From: Neodiprion pinetum
Lineage: Eukaryota > Arthropoda > Insecta > Hymenoptera > Diprionidae
NCBI RefSeq assembly: GCF_021155775.2
Contig: NC_060237.1
Coordinates: 29,219,257-29,283,256 of the forward strand
Direction: 5' to 3'
DNA length: 64,000 nucleotides
This document shows positions 14,172 to 25,700 of this stretch, one piece after another. Every line of letters starts with the position of its first letter. Position 1 is the first letter of the stretch. Below the pieces are notes generated by a model that had not been told where the DNA came from, ran no database searches, and saw only the letters and a list, made by a program, of their open reading frames with translations. A program made the position numbers and the translations under genes.

Positions 14172-15969
14172 TCGCTGTCTCACTCTATCGAAGGAGGGGG
14201 GAAACGCGTCCTCGCTCAGACGTCACGGAGAGACCAACAACGCCACGCTGCACCTCGGCAATCACACGCGACGCATGACCTCCTGCACATGGTGCGAAGG
14301 GATCGCCAAGGTGGTAACGGAAATCGGGTGCGTGCCCGCGGGATCGTTGGATCGAGCGATTTCGCCTTCACGGATGCTACGTTTTTATTTATTTTTTTTT
14401 ATTTTTCTCTTCTTTTTTGTTCGGGTTGTTCATTTCTCAAGCAACGAATCAACGACAAAGAAACACGCTTGGAAGTTTCAGCAGAATCCGTGATCCCGAG
14501 GGCTGATACTCTCCTTGCCGGACAATTCTTTGGCAAATCACCGTCATTCCAAACACATTCCTGTACAAATATATAGATTTTAATTGATTCTCTGAATAAG
14601 CTCGCTTACCTGCATTTTTCCGTAACGTCTTAACACGTTACAATATGTATAACACATATTGCACACCTATTATGCGTCCCTGAATCGGTTGAATCTCGTG
14701 TATTTGGTACGTACTATAATTTTTATTATCACTGTACCTGACAGTCGTATAATCGTTACAATAATTCATGTTACGGCTGTCCTTGGGGCAGACGACACTG
14801 TACAACTGTATGATAGAAAAATCTTTCGTCCTTGGGAGATTGCAGAAGATTGCAATTCCTTGCCTGTTAATTCCGCGACGCGCGTCATACCGCACACCAT
14901 TACCTGCTGCAATCCAGTCTTCGACGGTATCTTCTTGCGCTATCTTACATTATCTTACATTATGTATGTACCTACGCAGCTACGTGTTGTTGCCTGTCGT
15001 AAATCTGCGTTTACCGCACGAGCTTAGTTCTGCTGTTATTAACTGTATCCTATATTCCCGCGTCGTGACGCGCGTAAATTCCGCGATATTATATAGATGC
15101 AGGAAAAAGCTCGTTACGCGACGGTGATTCGAGTTCAGTCATTACTCGCTCATTGCGATCCGTGCGGAACTCAATTTTTCGTTACGATCCTTTGCATCAG
15201 GTATCGTTGTTTTATACGCCTATTACATTGTCCATCAATATTGTTGCACGGGTTACACACACGTTACCTACCTATTTAAAAATAAAAATTAAATTCATTA
15301 ATTGGAAATCGGTATTATGTATACATATACCTAACAAAATTGATGCAACAATTGCAACAAGATTTTCGTGAAAGAATCTCCGTTTGACAGATGTTGAACA
15401 AGCGATCGGTCACATATAATGTAAAAACGAGGTTGGGTGTATAAAAGCGACAGGAAGTGATCGATCACATTAAACCTGCGCGCAAATGAAAAAAAAAAAA
15501 ATCGCATCAGCCTTTCCTGACACTTCCTTGACTGACACCGCCTCGCGATTTATCGCGAACATTTTTTTGTACCGACGCAAATCGTCAGTATTTTCTCCAA
15601 TTTAATTTTTATTAACAATTTTTCTTTTTTCCTCTCCTTTCCTCCGTTTGATCGAGTCCAACGCGACTTGTGCAGCAACGTATGCATTAAATATATAAGA
15701 GAAGCGCGCTCGCCGCACGGAAGGACGTAGGTATAATGCATGCAAGCTCATTCAACGCGGAGCGTTTCAGAAAGGGTTTTGAACTCAGCTGAGCTGCTTG
15801 CAAGCACTCGAAACACGCTGCACGGTACTCGGCCTATTTCACCAGCGGCACCAGCACCAGCTGTAGGAGGTGAAAAATATACCCGAGTTCTAGATTCAGA
15901 GATTCCGCGTACGCGGAGCTCGGCGATGCTGTTGCTAGCTGAAAAGCTCGGAGCTTTGCTAAGCGCGGA

Positions 15970-15988
15970 GGGGGGGGGGGGGGGGGGG
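15970..15988 (+). repeat. G homopolymer, 19 bases
   Basis: A run of 19 G is followed by a purine-rich stretch (aaggaagg). Confidence 0.9.
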
Positions 15989-16696
15989 AAGGAAGGTAAA
16001 AAAGTGGTAAAAATAAATACGAAAAAACTGATTTTGTTGCCAAGTGCGTCCTCGCCTATCCCCGAGGCTTCGTACCAACCTACCTACCTACTCTACAGCT
16101 TCTGAACTAAGGCTGGCGTCATTTGCAGAGGAGAAAATGGGGCTGCTGCTGCTGGTGCTTGGAGAGAAAACGAGGAAACGAGAACGGGAGAAGAAAAGAG
16201 CTCGAGGCGTCCGCTAAATTCACGCCGTGCTGCAATAATATTAACGGAAAACAAAACGTATACCTTCACCGAGATAGACGCCATGCTGCATGGCACGTAT
16301 AGCATCCATTCTAGGCTAGCCGTTGTTCTATCCTGGATTATATTCCACGGGTTCGATAACGTTGGGCTAGCTGGAAAAGCTTTTTAGTCTTACCTGCACC
16401 TACGACGTTTACTACATTTATATTTTTTATTCCGCTTCTTATCGTTTACACCGGAATACCCGGAGGGTTGTTCGTCTCTGAGACGAGTCTCCGCGTTCCT
16501 GCAGCTTCTGCGGTTTTCTTTTTATTAATACATGTATGTGTTGAAGAAAAAATGATGGAAGAAAGTATACGTTTCACATCGTATATTTGCAGCCGCGTGC
16601 ATGTTTTGAGACAAAACAACAGATGGTATCTATATACGTCATTTATTCATTCGCGGTTTGTGGAGAGAGTTATACGTGATATTGGCAAAGTAAGAG

Positions 16697-16906
16697 GTTG
16701 AAGTTAGTAACGTTATCGTAACGAAACATTGGGGAAAAAGATTGCTATTTTCTTTATTTTACTATGATTTTTAAGGAACTAATATTTACAAATATGAGTA
16801 TGTTTTCTTGTATTACGGCTTGCTGAATTTTACAGACAATTCGAAAATCGCGAAACAACGATTTTTACTCAGCACGAATCGTTACGATAACGTTACTAAC
16901 TTCAAC
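16697..16906. mobile_element. MITE, copy 3 (best preserved), 26-27 bp perfect terminal inverted repeats
   Basis: The left terminus at 16698-16723 begins TTGAAGTTAGTAACGTTATC. Its exact reverse complement lies at 16880-16905, 26 of 26 bases; a flanking G...C pair extends it to 27. The interior is AT-rich with no open frame, so the element is a non-autonomous DNA transposon about 210 bp long. The interior resembles the copies at 9877 and 13103 (aaac...ggaaaaa...tattttc...ttta). Flanking bases may show a 2 bp duplication (AG), which is not secure. Confidence 0.85.
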
Positions 16907-18235
16907 AGGACGGCGAGGTACCCGCACAACAAGTTGCGTCATCTTATATCGCTGATTCTTGGACCCTGAGGTTAAAAATCAAAATTTTCCCAATATTCCC
17001 TCAATAATACACTTTTTGTCAATTATTCATCAATCGTGCAAAATCAACGAATGATCTTCACGTCTTGCCGCTAAGCTGGCAATATGCCAACAATGCAATC
17101 GATTGATGGAAAATTATTCTAACCGTGTGGCATTTTGTGTCGAAACACGATTCTGTTGTTGTCATTTACTGTTATAGAACACACGAGTATAAGAAGCCTC
17201 GTTTCAGTACCAATTCTTGGCGATTGTTAGACAGCTTGAGGCATTTCTCAGTTGCTCATACATATATGCCATTTCAAAGTTCTGGTGCTCGGCTTTTGAG
17301 GTTTAAGTTCAACCGTCGAGATTCGCTTCAACAAATACAAGCTGGACCCGCTTATTTCGATTTGCTTCTTTGCCCCAAGACGCTTGTATAATATACGCCA
17401 CCACAAGTATACGTATATTACGTATACGTGCATAGAAAGACGTTCAACTGTTTATAGTGCTGAATTGCTAGTCATAGTTCCGTACACGCGTACCATCTGT
17501 CGACTATTTCCGATTGGTCAAGGCCACCGTCACGAGTTTCGTATAGTACACCTACACTGCAAACTATAACCGTCGGTGACGTGCTTTATTCGCTTGCACG
17601 GATTTCCCGCGCAATTTTCACTCGTAAGTATCTCTGCACTGCGTCATCGTCTGCCGACAAATGTATGTGTATTTTAGACACAAGAACGTATAGTATCAGC
17701 TTTCAACTAACAGGCTTCAACCTCGATAGCCTTCTTTAGATAACCACGAAACATTGAGACGAGTTTATATTTGAATGAAAAAAGGTTTTTAAATCCCTTC
17801 TATTATCAATAGTAAACAGATGTATAATGCGTTTGGTTGCGGATCAGTGAAATGAAAATGAAATAGATTGGCAGTGATTTCTGGAAGTGATTTGAATTCG
17901 TCTGGACCAATTCGTGAACCATGAAATACGGACATCTTCATCCGCAATTCTGGTGTACTTTCATTTAAAGTCAAGACTAACTACAGTTTCATTTGTTGCG
18001 TTCATTCGTGCGCGTAAAATAGTCGCAAATTTATGTTTACTGGAGCCTCAAGGGTATGTTTGAGGCTTTCAAATCGCAGCGATTCTCTGCAGTACTCGAG
18101 TAATTTAATAATTAATTTGATTTTGAGAAAAAAAAAATACCGAAGCATCAATCACTGGAGCAAGTCACGGCATGTGGTATAGTTACATTCGAAATTGCTT
18201 ATCCCATCAGTAACGCGTCGCACCTGTTCCCGCGC

Positions 18236-18283
18236 GAAGAAGAAGAAGAAGAAGAAGAAGAAGAAGAAGAAGAAGAAGAAGAG
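18236..18283 (+). repeat. (GAA)n microsatellite
   Basis: About 16 GAA units, a polypurine tract able to form triplex DNA. It lies on the upstream side of the GC-rich island with the YY1/X-box pair. Confidence 0.95.
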
Positions 18284-18576
18284 TAAGAAAAGATAAACCT
18301 TAGGAATTTTCGGCGCATGCAGCGACGTTGACGATGAAGAGAGCGAACCTGCACCTCGGAGTTCAACATCCTCTTTAAGCTCCGAGTATAGCTGAAAACG
18401 GGTCGTGACACCCCTCGGTTGACGGTAAGAGAGACTGTGGATGAGCCGGTCGCCAGACAAGGAAGGTGAAAAGTTTCCTCCCGGTTGGAGCGCTGCTGTA
18501 GCTGATGGCGCTGCTTGGAATAACGAGGAGAAGCAGGAGAAGCTGGAGAAATGGTGGGGAACGCTATCCAAAGAGT

Positions 18577-18601
18577 AGGAGGAGGAGGAGGAGGAGGAGG
18601 A
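18577..18601 (+). repeat. (AGG)n microsatellite
   Basis: Eight AGG units lie in the GC-rich island upstream of Kdm3 exon A. Confidence 0.9.
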
Positions 18602-18682
18602 CTCCGATCACTCTCCCGCGTCCCGCTGCTGCTGATTGTGAGGAGAGGTTTGAGGCAGGTCGCGGAATTGTCGTCCGCTACG

Positions 18683-18696
18683 AAGATGGCCGCCAT
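18683..18696 (+). promoter_or_regulatory. YY1/Pho-like site AAGATGGCCGCCAT
   Basis: AAGATGGCCGCCAT contains the YY1/Pleiohomeotic core (AAnATGGC) and, being partly palindromic, a second core on the other strand. Another GCCGCCATCT lies about 100 bp downstream at 18796-18805. YY1 sites of this form are common at animal promoters just downstream of the start site. It sits in a GC-rich island 1.2 kb upstream of Kdm3 exon A. Confidence 0.45.
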
Positions 18697-18698
18697 CC

Positions 18699-18712
18699 GT
18701 TGCCACGGTAAC
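18699..18712. promoter_or_regulatory. RFX-type X-box palindrome GTTGCC-AC-GGTAAC
   Basis: The 14 bp match the RFX X-box (GTNRCC, 1-3 base spacer, RGYNAC) with both half-sites intact. It abuts the YY1-like site two bases upstream. The pair marks a likely promoter or enhancer. RFX sites drive ciliary genes in animals but also occur at unrelated promoters. Confidence 0.5.
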
Positions 18713-18839
18713 CGTGAGGGCGGCCCCCGCCGTCGAGGAGGCGGCGCCGCCGCCGAGATCGTCGTCGGCCATTCTGGTAGCCGACTCCGATAGCAGCCGC
18801 CATCTATCCACGGCGTCCTGAACCGCGGAAGCACTTTCG

Positions 18840-19890
18840 TTTGGTTGCGGAATCCGCCGTCACACGTCCATGCTGCACTTCAAACCCGTTTAATGGCCGG
18901 GTCGATTCGGATTCTTATTGTTAGTATCTTTCCGGACGCTCATGCATGACCCCAGGACCTTAAAAGTTATGGAAACGTTGGAACTGGTTCCAGCGAATGG
19001 ACGGAAGTATCAAATCACCGGTTCTATAGAAGGATTTTTATGGAATGCGGAGCCTCCTCGTCAGAAGCACCTCAAATTTCCCTCGGGATCAGGGGTCTTC
19101 GCACGCCGGCTAGCTAGCTCTGGTGGTCAGGGACCAGTTGCGATTCAAAATCAGATCTGGCGCTGCGTTATTGCCGACGATATTGGGGTCGTTGGATATC
19201 GAATTGAACGGTGTTCGTCACCTGAACAGGCACCATCGTTGTGGGCAAACCGAAGTCCACCTGTTACCAAGAATCTGGTCTAATCTAATCCCCCGTTTTG
19301 ACCCTTGAAATTCATGAATCACCATTTTTTGCCGTGTGGTCCAAATACTCGTTCACCTTGCTGCGTCGAAATCGACGTTCAATGAAAAAGCAATTACGAT
19401 CCGATATCCAGACCATCTCACACCTGTGCAAACGTTTTCTGTTTTCTCCTAGCAATATTTTTTATACATTTGTGTTCGTCAACGCGAACAAGTTTCAACT
19501 CATCCGTCATTCTTTCACTGGAAGCCAGGGTCGAGTTCCTGCTTAATTTCTTCTTATCGTCGCTCCATTTTTCGCTCCATCGTTTTTGTTTATCATTTCG
19601 ATGTTATTCCCGGATGATCGTGCTTGCGTGGCTGTATACATGCATCAGTGGACCGAAACGTGCAGGCGTGACGGGATTTTGTCACGCGTACGGATCACTG
19701 GAATAATGTGTGACGGACACGTTGTACCCGTGACACAGTACACGATTACAATTCCACAGAATGTGCTCACTGTGTTGTTTCCTTGCACAAACTCTCTTCG
19801 TACCGCATTGTCTAATCGACACTAATCACCGCAGCGTCTAGAACATACGAACCACAGATAACAACGAAAATTTTACTTTTCTGCTTCCAG
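18840..19890. other. Non-coding stretch before the first recognised Kdm3 exon
   Basis: A 121-codon open frame at 18918-19283 shows no similarity to the Kdm3 N-terminus and no convincing donor. The last bases (from about 19870) form the polypyrimidine tract of the exon A acceptor. Nothing else is recognised. Confidence 0.5.
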
Positions 19891-20142
19891 GTTCTCGTAG
19901 AATACGACGACGTCGAGTGGCAACGAAGAGAGTGGCTCTCTCCTTACCGGGATGCTGTCTTCTCCTTTTTTCTCGTCGAGAAGGCCCTTTGCTGGGCAGA
20001 CCGACCCGACCCTCGTCACCCCGGACTTGTCATCAACCATCCGAACAACAACCATCATCATCCTCCTCACAGGGTGAACGGAAAACCACTGAGAAGCACC
20101 ACCGCACCAGTCAGTGCCTGCAGCGTGGCTTGGCCTGCACTT
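19891..20142 (+). CDS. Kdm3: Kdm3 exon A: N-terminal conserved region
   Basis: The exon is 252 bp (84 codons), phase 0 at both ends. It is bounded by a pyrimidine-rich acceptor (ttttctgcttccag) and a consensus donor (CTT|gtaagt). It begins VLVEYDDVEWQRREWLSPYR, matching the family block that precedes the FLVE..L.WA.R.DP motif at about residues 27-41. A histidine/asparagine-rich linker (residues 49-62) then leads to the ending SVAWPAL. In human KDM3B the equivalent text is an ALxxxVEFDG-like strand, LLLEGSLVWAPREDP and AQWPAL. No start codon is present, so at least one coding exon lies upstream. Its expected W-x-AG-x-(V/I)-R-A motif was searched for by eye and not found. Confidence 0.92.
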
Positions 20143-20822
20143 GTAAGTTAGACCACATTAATATGAGTCAAGAGGAGTATTCTGGATCTACTGCAGCGAT
20201 ACTTGTGGATCTCTTAGTCTAACGCCAGATACCATAGACCCGAAACTTGATATAACTCTAGATATTCCGCAACTTGTCATTGTTGCAAATGAAGCGTGCA
20301 ACGCATGCGTTATTCGGAGGTATATAATGGAATCTGTTTCACAGTGCAGCTGACAGAGAGTCGCCTAATTTGCGGTTTGTTTGTCAACTTTTGTTGGGAT
20401 TAATTGATATACAGGTATATACGGTAGTACTGTACTACATTATGTAGTTCGGTGTAAACTATAGTGCAGTTTACAAACTCGCCCTGATACGTACTATTCA
20501 ACGTGCAGAGCTACGGACGCTTCGCTTCGGAGCTCTACAAGTTCTAATTGTAATTAACGTCATTAGCCGGCTTCTAATTACCGCTAGTAGACCGTCCCGC
20601 TCAATTAGAGATCATTCAACTCTAAGGACACTGCGGGGAATGGAATGGATGTGAGGGATGATACGTGCTGTTTGAAATACGTGCAGGATGTAGAACTGTT
20701 CACATCGGCAACTGCAGGCAACCGCGTTCAATTACACAAATACGGTATACTCAATGCTCATAGTACATGGTATGGATACTTGTCGAGTTTTGATTGCGTT
20801 AAAACTGGGACGCCTGCAATTA

Positions 20823-20824
<2 letters not shown>

Positions 20825-20881
<57 letters not shown>
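20825..20881 (+). repeat. (ATT)n microsatellite
   Basis: About 19 perfect ATT units lie in the intron after Kdm3 exon A. The array may be the tail of an old retroposon, but no element body is recognised. Confidence 0.95.
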
Positions 20882-20882
<1 letters not shown>

Positions 20883-21551
20883 GTATACAATTGTACTTGC
20901 ACGTACATCGTTGCAGTTTTTCAAGGTCATTTTTCGGTTCACCTACCGTCGGTTTTGCGGTTGAGCCGCAATCATCCAAAACCGCACCACCTGACGATGA
21001 TACCTGTCCATTATAATGTACAGAATGTCGACGACTGGATTCTGACACGCGGTATGACCTTATTTCTACATCGTTTCGTGCAATGCTATAGATTTCAGTA
21101 ATAATAATTTCAATGTAAATAAAAAATAAAAAAATAAAACCGTAAAGAAAAGGAAAAATGTAGACCGCAAGTTGGCTTCTGAATTTTTTTTGAACCGCGT
21201 ATCGCGTTCGAGTTATCGCTCCATGTTATTCGATGAGGATATTTTAATTCTTATTGCGCTATTAATTTTCATTGATATGCTGTTATGGAAGGAGAATTCA
21301 AGGGAAAAAAAAGATTAACCATTGCTTCACGATTATTTAGATCGAGTTTAGCGGCGTTTTGTTAGTTAAATATAACGCATTTCCGTACATTGTGAAGTTT
21401 GGAGAAGCTTGTATTTCGTTAAGAATAAAATAATCACGAAGTAACACATTTTGTTGTAAACAACAACGAAATAATGAAGAAAAATTCTCTTTCTCGCTTT
21501 TGTACGACTACGTTACAAAACAGCTTTGTAACACGGAGTAAGTATTTGTAA

Positions 21552-21800
21552 GTCGGTCGTGGCGCAGGCGGTAAAACGGCCGACTGGTATTCTGGGTAGC
21601 GAGAGTTCAAACCTCTCCCGGGACGATGACAGTAGGTGGAAAAAAGAAAAAATCTGAAATTGCATTTTACGAATGAAATTCTTTCCAGTCTGCGATCTCC
21701 GTTTACTGAATTCAATATCCGGAAGTCGGTAGAAGCTCTCGCGATGGTATTTGGGAGGAAACTCTCTCTCTCTCTCTCTCTAGGCATACCATAATAAATA
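21552..21800 (+). mobile_element. tRNA-derived SINE-like element
   Basis: TGGCGCAGGCGG at 21560-21571 fits the Pol III A box (TRGYNNARNNGG). GAGAGTTCAAACCTCTC at 21601-21617 forms a perfect 5 bp T-arm with a 7-base loop and carries the B box. The acceptor and D stems do not pair properly, so it is not a functional tRNA gene. About 170 bp of non-tRNA body follow, including a CT run at 21762-21781 and an A/T-rich end near 21800. The 3' boundary is uncertain. Confidence 0.55.
21762..21781 (+). repeat. (CT)n tract inside the SINE-like element
   Basis: Ten CT units lie within the body of the element that starts at 21552. Confidence 0.9.
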
Positions 21801-22628
21801 ATATCTCGAAATGTATCGAAGCACCGACGAAATGTCCACAGCCTTGCGATAACATTCGCCTGGGTGTTCCTAACAGGTGCTATAATAAAATGGTCGCTTG
21901 GCGTTCTCAACCATCGTAATGTCAATCGGTGGAAGGGGGTATAGCGACCGCACAAAAATATATCACATATCGTCGACACACATGACACACGTGCGGCAAC
22001 TGAATCAAAGCTGCACACGATGGGGACAAAACTGGGTTCGAATAGCGGCGGCTTTTGTAGCCGGTTTAGTATTACGATATGAAAAAATTCGAAAAAGAAG
22101 AGAAAAAGAACTGGTGACTTTTTTAAAAATTAATGTTATGCGCAGACGGGGTCGCAACGGTTAAACGGATTCTCAGAAGTATTAGGATAAGATATTGAAG
22201 AAAATAAAAAAGCGGAATGTTGTGTATTAAAAAAGTACCTGTTGAATTATTTATAACCATACCAATGTCAAGATTGAATTATAATCAGTCTTGCGAGCGA
22301 ATTTTCGATTACGAGATAAGTCTTATTATAGGCGAAAATATGGAATGTGAATGGAAATAAAAGCGTCAAGATCATTAATCATGTGGTGATAAGATCTCAC
22401 GTTCATTCGGGATGAGTCATGAAACCGAAAATTCGACGTTTGTTTACAACTGTAAAGCAATGCCTGTAGTATCGTAGATTGAAGGTGCGATAAGTTGACA
22501 AGTTATACAATGACGCGTAGGCGTTGCTGCTTATTTATCTCACATGTTCCTCATAATTAACCACGGCCTCGGTAAGCGTCGGATTCAACGATAATAATCG
22601 TCCCGAATTTTTCTTCTCTGTTTCGCAG

Positions 22629-22742
22629 ACCTTTTATCCGTTGGTGGCACGAGCTGACTTACCCGATGACACGATGCCGGTTGAATTCATGCAGGACCGT
22701 CGCCTGGACTTCGTCGATTACTCAAAGCTCAAGCCATTCACG
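22629..22742 (+). CDS. Kdm3: Kdm3 exon B
   Basis: The exon is 114 bp (38 codons), phase 0 at both ends, between acceptor ctgtttcgcag and donor ACG|gtaagt. It encodes TFYPLVARADLPDDTMPVEF, continuing with MQDRRLDFVDYSKLKPFT. Joined to the preceding exon it gives AWPALTFYPLV, which parallels [25 protein letters not shown] in human KDM3B and WPAITYKPLL in KDM3A. The D-R-x-L-x-F pattern in the second half also matches the family. The length agrees with the vertebrate segment with no gap, which supports both splice sites. Confidence 0.92.
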
Positions 22743-25700
22743 GTAAGTAGGTTACATTTAAGTTAGGGAATCACATGGATGACGGTTAAGGACGCGCGTT
22801 GTGTAACCGATGTAAATGTTGTAACGATAAAGCGATTTTACACCCTGCGTCCAACACCAACGATGATAAGACGAACGTGTTGTGTGTACAACTTCTTTTC
22901 GTCCAACCTGGCCAATTATCACAACCTACTAGCTTGCGAAATGCAGACGCCTCTGTTATCAACATTCACATATGCACGAAACGCCCGCATAAAATACCCT
23001 TTAAGCTGCTGCTGCTACAGTGACCATAAACTTTTGCTTTACGACCGGTGCGAGTCCATTGTTCATGCTTATCGATCCCGGGATGCGGTCCGCTCACTGG
23101 ACAAAAGAACCTTTCGTGATTCTCCTAGGGATCCACCGACCTGCAGACGTAACGTCATTTGCACGTTATTGTTACTGTTTCACTTTATGACTTGCTCGCG
23201 AAAATTTACCGAGTTAGGTTGTTGTTACCAAATTGTTTGCTTGACGTAAGCAACAAGAAGAAGAAGAATCTAACAATAATTTTTTTTTATTTACCATTGG
23301 GACAACGAATGTACGGTCTGGAAATTATGTAAGGAATTATGTACTCAAAATCGGACACGTTTCGAAGCGACGGAATTCTATGGACAAAGAAATCGAGACT
23401 GTTTATTCGCGACCGTGAGATATTTGAAATGCGAAAAGTATGGAAATCAGTCGGGACTACATTCTTCATTTCATTACAGTGATTTACCGCGTGAAAGGAA
23501 AAATCTGCATGAACGACGATTGTGGAATATAAGGACTCAGCAGCTATGCCCCGAGGGCAGTCAACGGAGTCGGTGTAAACGAGACTAGATTGCTTGCGGT
23601 AAGAGAACCCGGTTCGGGGCGTGGGTATTACGGCTTCAATTTCAACGACAATGAATAACTCGGTTTTCTAAAAAGACTGGAACGAAGGAAAAATAGAACT
23701 GCTGGTGAAATGGCGCGACCGAGTTGGCGAGGGATTCTCCCTCTCCTTCTCTTTCTCCACTGTTGTCTGCCTTGTGTATCTCTAAACGACGAAGCCTGGG
23801 CTTAATTTTCCGCTATCGGGAATGAGGAAATCGTAAAAGTCAAAGCCCGCGTCGTGAACGGAAGAGCGGTAACCGGAGTGGAAGGACGGACGGGAGAAGG
23901 AGATGAGAAGCTTCGGTCCAGGGATGACGAGGGAACGGCGAAGAGGAGCCGGAAGGACTGACTATAGACACGGGAACGCCCCGGGAGGTGGAAAACGCCG
24001 TCCGCCCTGGATTGTTCCCAAGTAATTAAACCGGACCAACTTTTGCCGTTAAAAGTTCGCACCGCAAAAGCCGGGCCCCCCTTCCACATCCCCATTATAC
24101 TCGATTTCTGCACCCCACGCTCAGGGCTCGGCTCCTCGTTCGGTTATACTTGTATACGTACGTACGATACCCTGCCTAACGCCGAATTCCCAGACCCTGC
24201 AGGATCGCAAACGATTTGTCGAAAGGGACGTTGAAGCCCCTGCAATTTCGACGAAAAGTATCAGCAGCCGTACCTCCGAGACGGTGAATTATTACACCAC
24301 TTTTTGTTGGAAATCCATGCGAGGAAACATACGGAACGAATGCCGGGAAACAACCCGTTCAATAGGAAGACTTCTTTCAACCTTGGAAAGGCTGAACGTT
24401 TCTACGCTGTGTGCAAAGGGTGTCGAGAAGTTTTATTTGGAACGAATCGAAGACGTCGTATCGCGAAAATATGACTACACCGTTGCGGTGTTACGGCAAC
24501 GTTTGGTATTTGGTTTGGAGAAGAAATATCGCCAAACGGAGTTTATACATCGAGCAGTGCCTCCTGCTTAATACCGATCGTGAGTCCGATCGTCGTCGCG
24601 TCACGGTTACGGTGTCATTAAAACAATTACCCACTGCCCTGTGATTTGTAATTCGAGGTGCAGCAATAATCGGCTTGTGACTGTGAATAGGCCGCGGTTG
24701 GTGTACGAGAGCTGAATAATTTCATTGAATTTAATTGCGGAAATGACGCGGCAGCTCGTATCCTCAATTGGCTCGACGTGCACTTTCTACTCCACGAGGT
24801 GCCGCCGTAGCTCGAATCGTTCCCCTCGGCAGCCTCCGAATCGGTCGTTGCATCTTCTTCGTCTCTTCGTCACCTTTAAGGACCGCGGTCTTCGGATTTC
24901 ACGATCGACCACCGACGGTTCGCGCTTTACAGATTCTATTTCCTACTCTTGCTCGGCGTCGCTCCGCAGGAACCGTGCCAAATAATTTTTAACCCAGGGG
25001 AATTCTTGCCAATGAAACAAGAACGAAACTATTAACGGCCGTCCGGCTCCCCCGATGCGGGGTTGAAAGGAAAAAACCGAGTTCAGGGTCGGCGAGTTTG
25101 ACCTCGTGGTACAATTGCACGGTTCTTCTTTCGCCGGGTTCGCAATACGTTTTTCTTGTCGACTTCCGCTAGATCGTACCGCTCCGCAGGAAATTCAATT
25201 TTCTTTACGACGCCTCGGAGGATCTCTCATCGCGTATTTCGAGGTGGCGATGAATAAATAATGCCTTAAAGGACCCGAGGAATTTTTCGTACAAATTTTC
25301 TTCTCGAGATCTTTTTTCGTTCACGTTAGAACGCGATTGAATTATCAAGTACTTTAGGCTACTCGAATGTGTCTCACTTGGTGCTGGATTTGTTTATATC
25401 GCTCTGTAGGTGTGCAAGAACCTTCGTACCTTTTATGAGGAAGGAAATCGAATCGTGAAAGACGGCAAGTTGAGTGGAGAGAGGAAAAGTGTAAACGAGA
25501 GTGGATATATACAAGAATTGAACGAAGTGGAAAGGGAAGTTGAAGATACGACAGAGGAATCTCTTTGAAACTTTAATTTCCATCCTGTATTTATGCCACA
25601 TCTGGTGATTCTCTAAAGGCAGACTTTAAACTTGCTCGAGACTTACAGAATATTCTCGTGATTATACTTGTCGCAGATTTTTTGCAGTTCCTTTTTTACC

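Larger units (their letters stand above)
1..18500. other. Non-coding DNA upstream of, or in the first intron of, Kdm3
   Basis: No exon can be supported here on either strand. Open frames are short, overlap in several phases and are often built on homopolymers. The stretch is AT-rich with GC-rich islands at about 3.05-3.3, 4.55-4.9, 10.95-11.2, 13.85-14.35 and 15.75-16.3 kb. The missing first coding exon of Kdm3 may be here or outside the window; a W-x-AG-x-(V/I)-R-A motif preceding a donor was not found. Confidence 0.6.
20143..22628 (+). other. Kdm3: Kdm3 intron after exon A
   Basis: The intron is 2486 bp, gtaagt to gcag. It holds the (ATT)n microsatellite at 20825-20881 and the SINE-like element starting at 21552. 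No further exon is needed, because flanking exons join in phase 0 without a gap relative to vertebrate proteins. Confidence 0.85.

Noticed and set aside
18505..18711. Plus-strand frame containing RFEAGRGIVVRYEDGRHP, considered as the missing Kdm3 N-terminus
   Set aside because: It resembles the expected AG...R pattern only loosely, is preceded by an arginine run from the AGG repeat, lacks a donor before its stop, and does not align further.
18199..18834. 211-codon minus-strand open frame
   Set aside because: The reading is dominated by a serine run from the GAA array and prolines from the AGG array, and it overlaps a second open frame. Nothing is recognisable, so it is treated as promoter-island sequence.
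21560..21630. Functional tRNA gene
   Set aside because: The T-arm is perfect but acceptor and D stems fail to pair, so a SINE head is more likely.
22629..22742. Alternative reading of exon B in another frame
   Set aside because: Other frames lose the family match and do not join in phase with exons A and C.
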